The notes beneath the pieces are model-generated. The model made no database searches and was not told the origin of the DNA. It saw nothing but the letters and a program-made list of their open reading frames with translations. The translations under genes were made by a program, and so were the position numbers. Of a DNA stretch of 64,000 nt, positions 35,868 to 45,273 are shown piece after piece (the stretch's first letter is position 1; each line of letters begins with the position of its first letter). This DNA is from Chitinophagaceae bacterium (GTDB lineage Bacteria > Bacteroidota > Bacteroidia > Chitinophagales > Chitinophagaceae), in the NCBI GenBank assembly GCA_024508725.1, contig JANINS010000003.1:682001-746000 (forward strand), in the 5' to 3' direction.

Positions 35868-35888
35868 TAGCATCTCAGCCGGCTACTA
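35865..35888. terminator. Possible shared terminator between convergent genes
   Basis: TAGTAGC (35865-35871) pairs with GCTACTA (35882-35888), with a 10-base loop, then AATAAATTT. It overlaps the glycosylase stop and lies eight bases before the carbonic anhydrase stop. Confidence 0.45.
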
Positions 35889-35895
35889 AATAAAT

Positions 35896-36531
35896 TTAAA
35901 GATCATCATACTGGTACAAAGGATCGATCGGAGTTCCTGCCTCCATTTCAAACACCGGTTTGATCAATCCATCTTTCAATCCATATACCCAGCCATGCAA
36001 ATGTGGTCGTTGTTCATATTTCCATGCCCTTTGTATCACCGATGTTTTTGCAAGATGCTGCACCTGCTCGATCACATTCAACTCCACCAATCTGTCAAAT
36101 CTCTTTTCTTCTTCTGTGATTGATTCTAATTCTTCGTTGTGCAACCGGTACACATCTTTGATATTCCTCAGCCACATGTTCAACACATACTTGAAATCAT
36201 GATTACTCATGGCAGCTTTTACTCCGCCACATCCGTAATGACCACAAACGATCACATGTTTTACTTTAAGATGCGATACGGCATAATCCAACACACTCAA
36301 TAAATTCACATCGGTATGGATCACCATATTGGCGATGTTGCGATGAACAAATATTTCGCCAGGCTGTGTTCCGGTGATGCGATCTGCAGGCACTCGGCTA
36401 TCACTACAACCGATCCATAAGAATTCAGGTGTTTGAATATGAGAAAGACGGTCAAAGAAAGACGGATCTTCTTTGTTCACTGCCTGAGCCCATTCTTTAT
36501 TATGCCTGAGGAGTTTCTCGTAAGATTTCAT
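35896..36531 (-). CDS. Beta-class carbonic anhydrase
   Basis: Interconverts CO2 and bicarbonate in the cytoplasm. The 211 residues contain the beta-class zinc site: C42 and D44 in [11 protein letters not shown]98 and C101 in [11 protein letters not shown]. The usual R46 (dyad with D44) is present. The length is typical of the Can/CynT group. An exact TATATTTG box ends only five bases before the ATG, so the mRNA may have almost no leader. Monocistronic and convergent with the glycosylase gene. Confidence 0.93.
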   Translation of the reverse strand: MKSYEKLLRHNKEWAQAVNKEDPSFFDRLSHIQTPEFLWIGCSDSRVPADRITGTQPGEIFVHRNIANMVIHTDVNLLSVLDYAVSHLKVKHVIVCGHYGCGGVKAAMSNHDFKYVLNMWLRNIKDVYRLHNEELESITEEEKRFDRLVELNVIEQVQHLAKTSVIQRAWKYEQRPHLHGWVYGLKDGLIKPVFEMEAGTPIDPLYQYDDL

Positions 36532-36535
36532 GCAA

Positions 36536-36543
36536 CAAATATA
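36536..36543 (-). promoter_or_regulatory. -7 box of the carbonic anhydrase gene
   Basis: TATATTTG on the minus strand is an exact TAnnTTTG match. It ends four bases before the start codon, predicting a leaderless or nearly leaderless transcript. Confidence 0.5.
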
Positions 36544-36563
36544 ACAGCAGTTTTAATGAACTG

Positions 36564-37712
36564 CTATTCTGAAGTTACAGTCCTTTTCAATACTATTTTC
36601 AGGAACAAATAACCGATCACTCCGGCTACCAATGAAGAAAGTAATATCACGAATTTGATATTGCTGATGATGAACTGATCCTGGAAAGCCAGCAAAGTAA
36701 TAAAGATCGACATGGTGAAACCGATACCACCCAGGCATGCAGCACCGAAAATACTTTTCCAGTTAATTTCAGATGGAATCTTACAAATACCAACTGATAC
36801 AGCAATAAAACTCAACAGGAAAATGCCCAAAGGTTTTCCGATGATCAAACCCAAAGCAACACCAAGACTATATTGTTGTGTAAGTGTATCGATAGAAACT
36901 GCATCAAGCAAAATAGCTGTATTTGCTAAAGCAAAAAGTGGAAGAATGATGAATGCAACAGGCTTATGCAATGCATGCTGTAAGATATAAGATGTAGATT
37001 TTGTATCTCCGTTTCCAAAAGGAATGGCAAATGCCACCAGCACTCCTGTGATCGTTGCATGCACTCCTGAATGCAGCATGAAATACCACATCGCAACTCC
37101 ACCGATAAGATAAGGAATAAGATTGCGAACTTTTAAACGGTTCATCGCAAGTAATACAATCCAAATTCCTAATGCGATCAACAGATTGGCGACAGAAAGA
37201 TCACCGGTATAAAAAAATGCAATGATGAGAATAGCTCCCAGATCATCAATTACTGCAAGTGCAGTTAGAAATATTTTTAAAGAAGTAGGTACTCTGTTAC
37301 CAAGTAAAGAAAGAACTCCTAATGCAAATGCAATATCAGTCGCCATCGGAATTCCGGCACCACCAGCAGTTGCTGTTCCGTAATTGAACAAAAGATAAAT
37401 TCCTGCAGGAACGATCATTCCGCCAATAGCACCGAAGATCGGCAGCATGGCATCTTTTAACTTCGATAACTCACCAATGTACACCTCACGTTCTAACTCA
37501 AGGCCGATGAGCAAAAAGAAAATTGCCATCAGTCCATCATTGATCCAATACTCAACTGATTCATTAAACAATGGAGTATGCCATAGATGAAGGTAACTTT
37601 CTCCAAAAGGTGAATTCGCTAGTACCAATGACAATACAGTACAAACAATAAGTACTAAGCCACCTGCTTTCTCACTTTCAAAAAAATCACGGAATAATCT
37701 TGTCAGCCTCAT
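36564..37712 (-). CDS. nhaA: NhaA Na+/H+ antiporter
   Basis: Exports sodium in exchange for protons across the inner membrane, for pH and salt balance. The 382 residues start at MRLTRLFRDFFESEKAGG (ATG 37710-37712; a TTG nine bases upstream is less likely). About eleven or twelve helices are present. Family blocks are seen: FFLLIGLELEREVYIGEL, PMATDIAFALGVLSLLG and the ion-binding paired aspartates in LTALAVIDDLGAILIIAFFYT. The late block FGAACLGGIGFTMSIFITLLAF is also intact. It lies 46 bases after fabG on the same strand. Confidence 0.95.
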   Translation of the reverse strand: MRLTRLFRDFFESEKAGGLVLIVCTVLSLVLANSPFGESYLHLWHTPLFNESVEYWINDGLMAIFFLLIGLELEREVYIGELSKLKDAMLPIFGAIGGMIVPAGIYLLFNYGTATAGGAGIPMATDIAFALGVLSLLGNRVPTSLKIFLTALAVIDDLGAILIIAFFYTGDLSVANLLIALGIWIVLLAMNRLKVRNLIPYLIGGVAMWYFMLHSGVHATITGVLVAFAIPFGNGDTKSTSYILQHALHKPVAFIILPLFALANTAILLDAVSIDTLTQQYSLGVALGLIIGKPLGIFLLSFIAVSVGICKIPSEINWKSIFGAACLGGIGFTMSIFITLLAFQDQFIISNIKFVILLSSLVAGVIGYLFLKIVLKRTVTSE

Positions 37713-37758
37713 CGGCAGCAAGATACAATGGTAATCTTAACAGCTATTGCTTGCGGGA

Positions 37759-38514
37759 TTAAATATTCAAACCGCCACACACACTAATCACCTGTCCTGT
37801 AACATAAGCACTCATCTCAGAAGCCAGGTATAATGTAGTATTAGCGATCTCTTCTCCTTTACCAAATCTTCCTAACGGAATTTTAGCAAGAAAAGCATCT
37901 GCACCAGAACCATCTTTAAGGTAATGGGTCATATCTGTTTCCACAAAACCGGGAGCAATAGCATTGCAACGAATATTCCTGCTGCCAAGTTCATGTGCAA
38001 CAGATTTCGTAAAGCCAATGATACCAGCCTTTGAAGCAGCATAACTACTTTGACCGGCATTACCTCGTACACCAACGATGGAACTCATATTAATAATGCT
38101 TCCGCTTTTTGCTTTCATCATTGGACGGATCACCTGCTTGGTCATATTGAAAACACTCTTCAGGTTTGTTTCCATTACATCATCCCACTGCTCGGCTGTC
38201 ATTCGAAGTAAAAGATTGTCTTTACTAATGCCCGCATTATTTACACAAACGTCTACTGTTCCAAATTCTTTCAGCACATCGTTTACAAAACTTTCGCACT
38301 CTTCGAACTTGCCTGCATTGCTTCTATATGCTTTTCCTTTCACACCCAATGCAGCGATCTTTTCTTCCACGGCTTTTGCTTTGTCTGCACTGCTTTCACT
38401 TACATAAGTAAAAGCAACATTCGCTCCATGTTCAGCAAGTTTGATGGCTATCGCTTCTCCAATACCTCTTGCAGCTCCTGTTACAATGCAAACTTTTCCT
38501 TCGAGTAATTTCAT
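37759..38514 (-). CDS. fabG: 3-oxoacyl-ACP reductase FabG
   Basis: An NADPH-dependent short-chain dehydrogenase for the first reduction of each fatty acid elongation round. The 251 residues contain the Rossmann motif TGAARGIG (12-19), NNAG (92-95) and the catalytic tetrad N117, S145, Y158 and K162 (SSYAASKAG). The length fits FabG. Many short-chain dehydrogenases look alike, so another 3-oxoacyl or sugar substrate cannot be excluded; no other fatty acid gene is nearby. A TACTTTTG box lies 36 bases upstream of the ATG. Confidence 0.88.
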   Translation of the reverse strand: MKLLEGKVCIVTGAARGIGEAIAIKLAEHGANVAFTYVSESSADKAKAVEEKIAALGVKGKAYRSNAGKFEECESFVNDVLKEFGTVDVCVNNAGISKDNLLLRMTAEQWDDVMETNLKSVFNMTKQVIRPMMKAKSGSIINMSSIVGVRGNAGQSSYAASKAGIIGFTKSVAHELGSRNIRCNAIAPGFVETDMTHYLKDGSGADAFLAKIPLGRFGKGEEIANTTLYLASEMSAYVTGQVISVCGGLNI

Positions 38515-38549
38515 ATCTCAGATTTTAAGCGTGATAGTTTTGATGTGAG

Positions 38550-38557
38550 CAAAAGTA
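38550..38557 (-). promoter_or_regulatory. -7 box of fabG
   Basis: TACTTTTG on the minus strand is an exact TAnnTTTG match. A family A repeat (38569-38596) begins 11 bases further upstream, over the -33 region. Confidence 0.45.
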
Positions 38558-38568
38558 ATACTATTGAA

Positions 38569-38596
38569 CTTCCGTTGCGTCGCACACTTGTACTTG
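38569..38596 (+). repeat. Dispersed repeat family A, copy 8
   Basis: CTTCCGTTGCGTCGCACACT is followed by TGTACTTG. It lies between the DUF3667 gene and the fabG promoter. Confidence 0.7.
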
Positions 38597-38620
38597 ATAA
38601 CATTGCCAAACAGAACAAGG

Positions 38621-39472
38621 TTAATGCACCTGCCTGATAGCAAAATAAAAAAGAATGAATTTGTATATCAACCCTACTATAATGTTGTGCATTACCCAGA
38701 ATAAAACTGCAATTAAAACAGACTGCCAGATCTTTAAACTGTAAAACCTTCTTGCAGCTACAGAAACATAAAAGCACAAAACCGAATAGAGGATGATGCC
38801 TGTTATTCCATCATAAATAGGAAGGTAAGAACCACTGATCCATTTACATAAAAGCTGGAATATCGTTAATAAAAGTGGCAGAATCAAAAAACCCCAGAAC
38901 AGGTAAACAGAATTAATCTCTGCTGAAAAAACCATCTGGTCGAAAAAATATTTACGTTTTCTAAAGGTGAGCAGCCAAAAAAACAAAGCTGTAAATGGCA
39001 CAATGATAAACAAAAGAAATTTAGATAGCTTTTCACCTTTTTGATGAAATATCTTCTCCACTTCTGCATACGACAGATTGGTTGATCGCAACACTTCATT
39101 CACTTTACCTGTTGCGTATTCTCCATAAAAACGATTTGTCATGTGATACTGCAGTTTCATGTTTAGCCCTTCAAAAACAGGAAAGAGCAGGTATAAAACC
39201 ACCAGGAAAAAAAAGAAAGATATGGGTTTGAAATATGGCTTTCTAACACCGTGGGAATACATCCATGAAATTTTACCAGGCCTGGTAAAGATCGTTTTAA
39301 TGGTAGTAAACAATGTACCTTCGAAATGAGTGATAAAGTGGAATCCTTCTTCCAGAAAATGAAACACAGATTTATCGTGTTCATTATAAACTTTCTCACC
39401 ACAATTATTACAATATTTTCCCTGGAAATGGTTGTTGCAGTTCAGGCATGTATGCGTAGCATTCGCTTTCAT
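38621..39472 (-). CDS. DUF3667 domain membrane protein
   Basis: A 283-residue protein. The N-terminus holds a zinc-ribbon-like CxxC pair (CLNCNNHFQGKYCNNCGEKV). A cytoplasmic segment with FEGTLFTTIKTIFTRPGKISWMY follows; the conserved TRPG block defines DUF3667. About five hydrophobic helices come next. The function of this Bacteroidota family is not known. The start codon shares one base with the stop of the upstream GH3-like gene (TGATG), so the two are translationally coupled. Confidence 0.85.
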   Translation of the reverse strand: MKANATHTCLNCNNHFQGKYCNNCGEKVYNEHDKSVFHFLEEGFHFITHFEGTLFTTIKTIFTRPGKISWMYSHGVRKPYFKPISFFFFLVVLYLLFPVFEGLNMKLQYHMTNRFYGEYATGKVNEVLRSTNLSYAEVEKIFHQKGEKLSKFLLFIIVPFTALFFWLLTFRKRKYFFDQMVFSAEINSVYLFWGFLILPLLLTIFQLLCKWISGSYLPIYDGITGIILYSVLCFYVSVAARRFYSLKIWQSVLIAVLFWVMHNIIVGLIYKFILFYFAIRQVH

Positions 39473-40983
39473 CAGGCAGAAATAAATAAGAGTATCTCAT
39501 CAAGATACGTTCTTTCATTACAAAGTCTCGGCACTTTGTGTTGTCCACCAAGCTTTCCTTTACTTTTCAGCCAGGCATTAAATACACCTTTCGGTAAAGG
39601 ATGAACAACCGGCATTCGCAAAGCAATGTCTTTGGCTCTTTTTGCTTCGTAATCTCCGTTAACAGATTTCAATGCATCATCCAGTTCAAAAATGAAACGA
39701 TCGATGTCTTCAGGAGCTTTCTCAAACTCGATCAGCCATTCATGTGCTCCATTACTGTTATCACTAAAATAAACAGGGGCAGCAGAATAATCATTCACCA
39801 CAGCACCGGTTTTTTGCGATGCGATCGCAATTGCTTTATCGCTGTTATCAACGATCACTTCTTCACCAAATGCATTAATAAAGTGCTTCAAACGCCCACT
39901 CACTTTTACTTTGTATGGATCAGTTGAAACAAACTGAATCGTATCACCAACAAGATATCTCCACAATCCTCCATTGGTGCTGATTACAACGGCATAGTTC
40001 TTTCCAACTTCCACATCTCTTAAACCGATCGTTTGCGGATCATCTTTTCCATACTCTTCTGTTGGCATGAATTCGTAGAAAATTCCATGTTGCAGAAAGA
40101 GCAACATTCCATCCTCACCAGGATGTTGTTGTGCAGCAAAAAAACCTTCGCTGGCATTGTACATTTCCAGGTAGTTTACTCCACCACCGATCAGTTTTCT
40201 AAACTGTTCACGATAAGGCGTAAACGAAACACCACCATGCAGGTATAATTCCAGATCCGGCCATACTTCTTTCAAAGTTGATTTACCGGTGATCTCAAGT
40301 ATTCGTTTGATAAGAACCAATGTCCATGTAGGAACACCACTGATAGAAGTAACCACTTCATTAATGGTGGATTGAGCCAGCTTTTCGATCTTTACTTCCC
40401 AATCATCCAGCAAAGCAATCGAAAGCTCAGGAGTTCGTATCCATTCTGCCCAGAAAGGAGAATTCTGTAATAACACAGCACTTAGATCACCAAACTGAAT
40501 TTCTTCATTCACTTTATGTATCTGGTGACTTCCACCAATTACCAACCCTTTGCCGGTGAGCAGATCACTGTCGGGATTGTAATTATAGTACATGGTGAGT
40601 ACATCCTTGGAACCCTGGTAATGACAATCGTGCAGGCTTTCATCTGTGATAGGGATGAATTTTGCTTTGCTGCTGGTAGTACCACTGCTTTTTGCAAACC
40701 AATTCACAGGAGTGTTCCAGAGAAGATTCTCTTCACCATTCATCAATCGTTCAATGTACGGTTGCAACTGGTCGTATTCATGAATGGGAACGGCTTTCTT
40801 AAAGTCACGAACACGAAAAACATCTTTCATTCCATACTTACGACCGATCTCGGAATACTGACCATGGGTAATGAGGTCTTGCAACACTTCTCTTTGTGTT
40901 TGGATAGGATCATTTTTCCAATGCTCAATAGCACTGTACCTGAACCTGGCGAGTCGTGATATGGCTGGACTGAGAAATTTCAT
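39472..40983 (-). CDS. GH3-like acyl-adenylating enzyme
   Basis: A 503-residue protein of the GH3 auxin-responsive promoter family, adenylate-forming enzymes that activate a carboxylic acid and join it to an amine, usually an amino acid. Family signatures: NWFAKSSGTTSSKAKFIPIT (phosphate-binding loop), YLEMYNASEGFFAAQ, GLWRYLVGDTIQFVS and SGRLKHFINAFGEEV. The bacterial substrate is unknown. It is the first gene of a two-gene operon with the DUF3667 protein. A perfect 7-bp hairpin (TTTGCCG-ATGG-CGGCAAA, 40983-41000) touches its start codon. Confidence 0.9.
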   Translation of the reverse strand: MKFLSPAISRLARFRYSAIEHWKNDPIQTQREVLQDLITHGQYSEIGRKYGMKDVFRVRDFKKAVPIHEYDQLQPYIERLMNGEENLLWNTPVNWFAKSSGTTSSKAKFIPITDESLHDCHYQGSKDVLTMYYNYNPDSDLLTGKGLVIGGSHQIHKVNEEIQFGDLSAVLLQNSPFWAEWIRTPELSIALLDDWEVKIEKLAQSTINEVVTSISGVPTWTLVLIKRILEITGKSTLKEVWPDLELYLHGGVSFTPYREQFRKLIGGGVNYLEMYNASEGFFAAQQHPGEDGMLLFLQHGIFYEFMPTEEYGKDDPQTIGLRDVEVGKNYAVVISTNGGLWRYLVGDTIQFVSTDPYKVKVSGRLKHFINAFGEEVIVDNSDKAIAIASQKTGAVVNDYSAAPVYFSDNSNGAHEWLIEFEKAPEDIDRFIFELDDALKSVNGDYEAKRAKDIALRMPVVHPLPKGVFNAWLKSKGKLGGQHKVPRLCNERTYLDEILLFISA

Positions 40984-41000
40984 TTGCCGATGGCGGCAAA
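40983..41000 (-). promoter_or_regulatory. Hairpin at the start codon of the GH3-like gene
   Basis: TTTGCCG and CGGCAAA pair perfectly around a 4-base loop. The last base of the stem is the A of the ATG. It could hinder or shape translation initiation. Confidence 0.35.
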
Positions 41001-41031
41001 ATAAAGAATTGAACGCAATTCTTAATGAAAA

Positions 41032-42258
41032 TTAAACGATAGAGCTAAACTCCGGATTTGAAATGATCGACTGGATGCTTTCTAAAATAGGTCTGCCTTT
41101 CAGTAGTGTATTCTTAAAAAGCTCTTCTCTTGCAATGTCTTCTGTGTTCAAGTTAATATATTCAGCATCTAATAGGGTTTCAGTTGGACCAGCTAAAATT
41201 TCACTAAAGAATATTCTGTTTAATTTCTCGCCTAAGTCTAAATCTCTGTAATCTGTAGCTAGAGTATTTAATCTTGGTAGATTTTTGATCTTACCATATT
41301 CTTCAACCCATTTTGCCAGGGCATTTGTTTTTTTTATAAAATCTGATTCAACAACATGCTCTTTTAGTCTCCGATGGTAATTGTTTGCGAGAACCGCATC
41401 CACATCAGCTATGTAATCGTGTATGAAGTTTAAAGTTCTTCTTTGAAGTTTATCATCATTAGATTCTTTTCCCATTTCCAGAATCCAATCCTTCCTTTTC
41501 AATTCAAAATTGGTTCCGAGGTATAATCTTCTTACCTGTTCATTGGCAGCCAATTCTTCTGCAGTTCCGTGGATGAATATCTTTCCGCCGATCAGCAAAT
41601 AAGCTCTGTCGCAAATAGAAAGTGTTTCGTTCACGTTGTGATCGGTGATCAAGATTCCAATGTTGCGGTATTTCAACTTCGCTACCACACTTTGAATATC
41701 TTCTACCGCTATCGGGTCCACACCAGCAAAAGGTTCATCGAGCAAAATAAATTTAGGATCAACAGCCAATGCCCTGGCAATCTCTGTTCTTCTTCTTTCA
41801 CCACCACTCAAACTATCGCCATTATTTTTTCTAACATGATGCAGGTTGAACTCATCCAGCAAAGCTTCTAATTTCAGCTGGCGTTCTTTCTTGCCCAGCT
41901 TTGTCATCTCTAAAACTGCCAGGATATTATCTTCCACCGTCAACTTTCTAAACACACTTGCCTCTTGTGGCAAATAACCAATACCCATTTGAGCTCTCTT
42001 GTACATGGGTAGTTTGGTGATATCTGTCTTATCAAGAAATACATATCCCTGGTCTGGTTTGATCAATCCTACCACCATATAAAAGGTGGTGGTTTTACCG
42101 GCTCCATTCGGACCAAGTAAACCAACAATCTCACCTTGTTTCACTTCAATAGAAACATCATTCACCACAGTTCGGCTACTGTATGTCTTGATCAGATTCT
42201 TTGTATGTATAGTTAAGTTCAAATCAGGCGTTTTAGCAAAAATAGGCTTCGGTTGCAT
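41032..42258 (-). CDS. lptB: LptB, LPS export ABC ATPase, with a C-terminal extension
   Basis: LptB powers extraction of lipopolysaccharide from the inner membrane. Residues ~15-260 are a complete LptB: Walker [10 protein letters not shown] (49-57), Q-loop [15 protein letters not shown], signature LSGGERRR (150-157), Walker [14 protein letters not shown] and H-loop H207 (ITDHNV). The usual protein stops near [11 protein letters not shown]. Here ~147 more residues follow (to 408), helical and charged, with no family that I recognise; the DNA of this part looks more A/T-rich. The ATG at 42256-42258 is chosen; a longer in-frame TTG start would overlap metF. It is divergent from metF. Confidence 0.88.
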   Translation of the reverse strand: MQPKPIFAKTPDLNLTIHTKNLIKTYSSRTVVNDVSIEVKQGEIVGLLGPNGAGKTTTFYMVVGLIKPDQGYVFLDKTDITKLPMYKRAQMGIGYLPQEASVFRKLTVEDNILAVLEMTKLGKKERQLKLEALLDEFNLHHVRKNNGDSLSGGERRRTEIARALAVDPKFILLDEPFAGVDPIAVEDIQSVVAKLKYRNIGILITDHNVNETLSICDRAYLLIGGKIFIHGTAEELAANEQVRRLYLGTNFELKRKDWILEMGKESNDDKLQRRTLNFIHDYIADVDAVLANNYHRRLKEHVVESDFIKKTNALAKWVEEYGKIKNLPRLNTLATDYRDLDLGEKLNRIFFSEILAGPTETLLDAEYINLNTEDIAREELFKNTLLKGRPILESIQSIISNPEFSSIV

Positions 42259-42326
42259 ACCAGTTGGTGTGATATGGCTTCTTAACAAACAGTTTGGCTG
42301 TATATTGCACCAATTTTTAGCAAGCA

Positions 42327-43280
42327 ATGAAGGTTACTGATCACATTTCCCAGTCGAAAGAGACATTGATATCGTTTGAAGTATTACCCCCTTTGAAAGG
42401 TAAGACCATCAATTCTTTATACGATCACTTAGATCCTTTGATGGAGTTTAAACCATCCTGGATCAATGTTACCTACCATCGAAGCGAAACCATGTTTAAG
42501 AAAAGAGCAGATGGCAGCTTCGAAAAAGTAGAAGTGAGAAAACGTCCTGGTACAGTTGGTATTTGTGCTGCCATTATGAACCACTACGAGATCGATGCAG
42601 TGCCGCATTTTATTTGTGGCGGTTTCAATAAAAGAGAAACGGAAGATGCCCTGATCGATCTGAATTTCCTTGGGATTGATAATGTTTTGGTGTTGCGTGG
42701 TGATGCTGCTAAGAATGAAACTTTCTTTGAACCTGAACCAGGTGGTCACCGATATGCTTTGGATCTGCTTAAACAAGTTCAGGATCTGAATAACGGTTTG
42801 TATATTGATGATGATATCAGAGACGGTGGTAAAACCCAATTCTGCATTGGCGTTGCCGGGTATCCTGAAAAACATTTTGAAGCACCAAACAAAGAAACCG
42901 ACCTGATGCATCTGAAAGAAAAAGTGGATGCCGGTGGATGCTACATCATGACACAAATGTTTTTCGACAATAGCAAGTACTTCCAGTTTGTGGAAGATTG
43001 TCGTGCTGTTGGCATCAATGTGCCGATCATTCCGGGTTTAAAACCGATCACTACCAAAAAGCAATTATCAGTTCTGCCAAGAATATTTCATGTAGACATT
43101 CCAACTGATCTTTCTAACGAGATCCTGAAATGTAAAACAGATGCTGAGGTAGAACAGGTAGGCACACAATGGTTATTACAACAATCCAAAGAACTGAAGA
43201 AGGGTGGTGCTCCTGTACTTCACTATTACACTTTGGGAAAACCAAAGGTGATATGGAATGTGGTGAAGGAATTAGTATAG
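42327..43280 (+). CDS. metF: Methylenetetrahydrofolate reductase MetF
   Basis: Reduces 5,10-methylene-THF to 5-methyl-THF with FAD, supplying the methyl group for methionine synthesis. The 317 residues show the family start [13 protein letters not shown] with the catalytic glutamate (E18), then [45 protein letters not shown] and [15 protein letters not shown]. The ATG at 42327 fits the usual N-terminus. A 19-bp hairpin terminator follows at 43297-43346, shared with the convergent isomerase gene. Confidence 0.95.
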   Translation: MKVTDHISQSKETLISFEVLPPLKGKTINSLYDHLDPLMEFKPSWINVTYHRSETMFKKRADGSFEKVEVRKRPGTVGICAAIMNHYEIDAVPHFICGGFNKRETEDALIDLNFLGIDNVLVLRGDAAKNETFFEPEPGGHRYALDLLKQVQDLNNGLYIDDDIRDGGKTQFCIGVAGYPEKHFEAPNKETDLMHLKEKVDAGGCYIMTQMFFDNSKYFQFVEDCRAVGINVPIIPGLKPITTKKQLSVLPRIFHVDIPTDLSNEILKCKTDAEVEQVGTQWLLQQSKELKKGGAPVLHYYTLGKPKVIWNVVKELV

Positions 43281-43296
43281 AGATAAGTCAAAAGTG

Positions 43297-43347
43297 AAAA
43301 GTCAAAATTCAAAAGCCTCCGTTTTTACTTTTGAATTTTGACTTTTT
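43297..43347. terminator. Bidirectional terminator, family C repeat
   Basis: AAAAGTCAAAATTCAAAAG (43297-43315) pairs perfectly with CTTTTGAATTTTGACTTTT (43328-43346). The stem is 19 bp with a 12-base loop, and A- and T-rich tails lie on both sides. It serves metF and the convergent isomerase gene. Confidence 0.8.
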
Positions 43348-43349
43348 AA

Positions 43350-45263
43350 TTATTTTAAACCGTTGAACACAGCTTCATTCACCTTAACCGGGTATTTCTT
43401 TCTCAGCGATTCCAACCATTGCTTCTCTAAGATATTTTGATAATCGTTGATGATCAATCCTTTTGCCTCATCAAAACTTCTTTGTCCTGGTTCGTTGTAA
43501 ACTTTAAAGATGTAAGCAAACGTATAACTGCCATCATTATTTTTAACAGGAGCTGTGGTCAGTCCATCAGTAAAATTTGTTCTGTCAACAACAGGAATTT
43601 GCCCCAACTCATATCGGTTACTGTCAGCCATTACCGAACTGCCAAAACCTTCGGTGATGCTTCTCCAGTTAGTAATGTTATCTTTTAGCTTTTCCTGGAG
43701 ATCAGCCAACACTTTATCTGATGTAACCGTGAAAATAATGGCATTGGCACTTGCCTCCCATTTGTATTTGCTCTTGTTCTGCTCGTAAGTTGCTCTTAGC
43801 CCTTGTTCATCTGTAGCTGCTTTTGTCCAGACTTCTTTATCCATGATCGCAAAAAGAAGATTGGCATCGTTAAACTCCTTCAATTGTGTTTTAAAGTCTG
43901 CATTATAATCTTCCAGGTGATTTTGATAATAATCACTTGTTGCAGACTTAACATACTCCTTCATTAATTCCGGGTAAGACATTGCCTGGTACATAGGAAA
44001 AGCCCTGCTGGCTCTAACATAAGTAGCAAAATCTGCAGCTTTGATCTTTTGTTTTGTGAAGCTGAAAATCATCGTTGAGTCGTTGATCTTTTTAAATGCT
44101 TTGGTATTTCCGCTTTTATAAAAGCTATCAGTATATGCCCAAAGTTCTTTCTCATCATACTTAGCCTGGCTAAAGTTGGTGAGTTTGAGCCATTTGTTTA
44201 CCAGTAATTTTCTTGCTTCTGACAAACGATCATCTTTCTCCACTCTTTCTTTAAAAGATGCAGCGATGATAGGATCATCCATATCCTTAGGAACAGGAAT
44301 GATCTCTTTCAATTGTATGATGTGATAACCAAAGTTGGTTTCAACCGGTTTACTGATATCTCCAGGTTTGGCTAATGCAAAAGCTGCCGTTTCATAATTC
44401 GGGCTGAACTGACCTATTCCAAACTCCTGCATCAATCCATGATTGTGTGCCGTTGTTACATCATTTGAAAATTCGTGCACCATATCGTCCCACAACTCTG
44501 GAGATTTTACAAGTAGCGCATAAATCGAATCAGCTTTATGTTTTACTGAAGCTTTATCTGCATCTGTTGCACCGGGAGGAATGGTAAAAAGTATCTGTGC
44601 TGCTTTTCTTCTTCCTACCGCTGGTCTTTCTCCTGCATTGTAAAAGATATGATAACCATATGCCGAACGAACAGGAGCCGAATGTTTATTTGGATGTAAA
44701 CTATATACAACCGATTCAAAACTATACGGCAAAGTGAAAGCTGTTACAAAGCCAAGATCGGTCATACCTGGATCACTATTGTATTTTGACGCAGTTACAT
44801 TAAATGATTTGCCGCTGTTAAGATCGAAATATGCCTGCTGTGCCTGTTGATAAGCTGCAGTCGTGTCTTTATTTTCAGGGAAAGGAATGAATACCTGTTG
44901 CAGGTGAATATCTTTCTTACTCCGTTGAAAAGCTTCATCGATCAATGATTTAATATTTGCTTCATCATTGATAAATCCTGTAGCCAGTTGCTTTTTAAAA
45001 TTATCTGTTTCCAAGAGGTAATTAGGATCATCCTGCAACTTAACATCATAAGCAGCCTGCACTTTCAATTTGAAGTTCTGGTATAGTTCCAGGTATTCTT
45101 TCAACGCTTTTTTTCTGTCGGCTTCAAGACTTGGATTTTTATTAAAAGCTTTTAAGAACTCTTCTTTAGTAACAGGATGTTTGCCGTAAGTAAACAAAGT
45201 CTGACCATTGGCAATAGCAGAAATCATCAGCAGAACAACGAATGTTGTCAACAGCTTTCGCAT
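43350..45263 (-). CDS. SurA-like periplasmic peptidyl-prolyl isomerase
   Basis: A folding factor for envelope proteins. The 637 residues start at MRKLLTTFVVLLMISAIANGQ (signal peptide to ~20). A longer frame upstream would run into the previous gene and is not used. A SurA-type N-terminal helical region is followed by two parvulin domains. The first covers ~115-210 (IHLQQVFIPF, SDPGMTDLGFVTAFTLP, GYHIFY). The second covers ~215-325 (AAQILFTIPPGA, NHGLMQEFGIGQFSPNYETAAFAL, GYHIIQLKEI). The C-terminal ~310 residues are helical and less conserved. It lies 10 bases after the redoxin gene, so they are co-transcribed. Confidence 0.88.
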   Translation of the reverse strand: MRKLLTTFVVLLMISAIANGQTLFTYGKHPVTKEEFLKAFNKNPSLEADRKKALKEYLELYQNFKLKVQAAYDVKLQDDPNYLLETDNFKKQLATGFINDEANIKSLIDEAFQRSKKDIHLQQVFIPFPENKDTTAAYQQAQQAYFDLNSGKSFNVTASKYNSDPGMTDLGFVTAFTLPYSFESVVYSLHPNKHSAPVRSAYGYHIFYNAGERPAVGRRKAAQILFTIPPGATDADKASVKHKADSIYALLVKSPELWDDMVHEFSNDVTTAHNHGLMQEFGIGQFSPNYETAAFALAKPGDISKPVETNFGYHIIQLKEIIPVPKDMDDPIIAASFKERVEKDDRLSEARKLLVNKWLKLTNFSQAKYDEKELWAYTDSFYKSGNTKAFKKINDSTMIFSFTKQKIKAADFATYVRASRAFPMYQAMSYPELMKEYVKSATSDYYQNHLEDYNADFKTQLKEFNDANLLFAIMDKEVWTKAATDEQGLRATYEQNKSKYKWEASANAIIFTVTSDKVLADLQEKLKDNITNWRSITEGFGSSVMADSNRYELGQIPVVDRTNFTDGLTTAPVKNNDGSYTFAYIFKVYNEPGQRSFDEAKGLIINDYQNILEKQWLESLRKKYPVKVNEAVFNGLK

Positions 45264-45273
45264 AAGGGAGTAT

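Noticed and set aside
42259-42327. Longer LptB start at a TTG overlapping metF
   Set aside because: The extra residues ([14 protein letters not shown]...) do not fit the family and would overlap the divergent gene. The ATG at 42258 is adequate.
42429-42956. 175-codon minus-strand frame opposite metF
   Set aside because: It is antisense to conserved MetF blocks; the product has no plausible domain.
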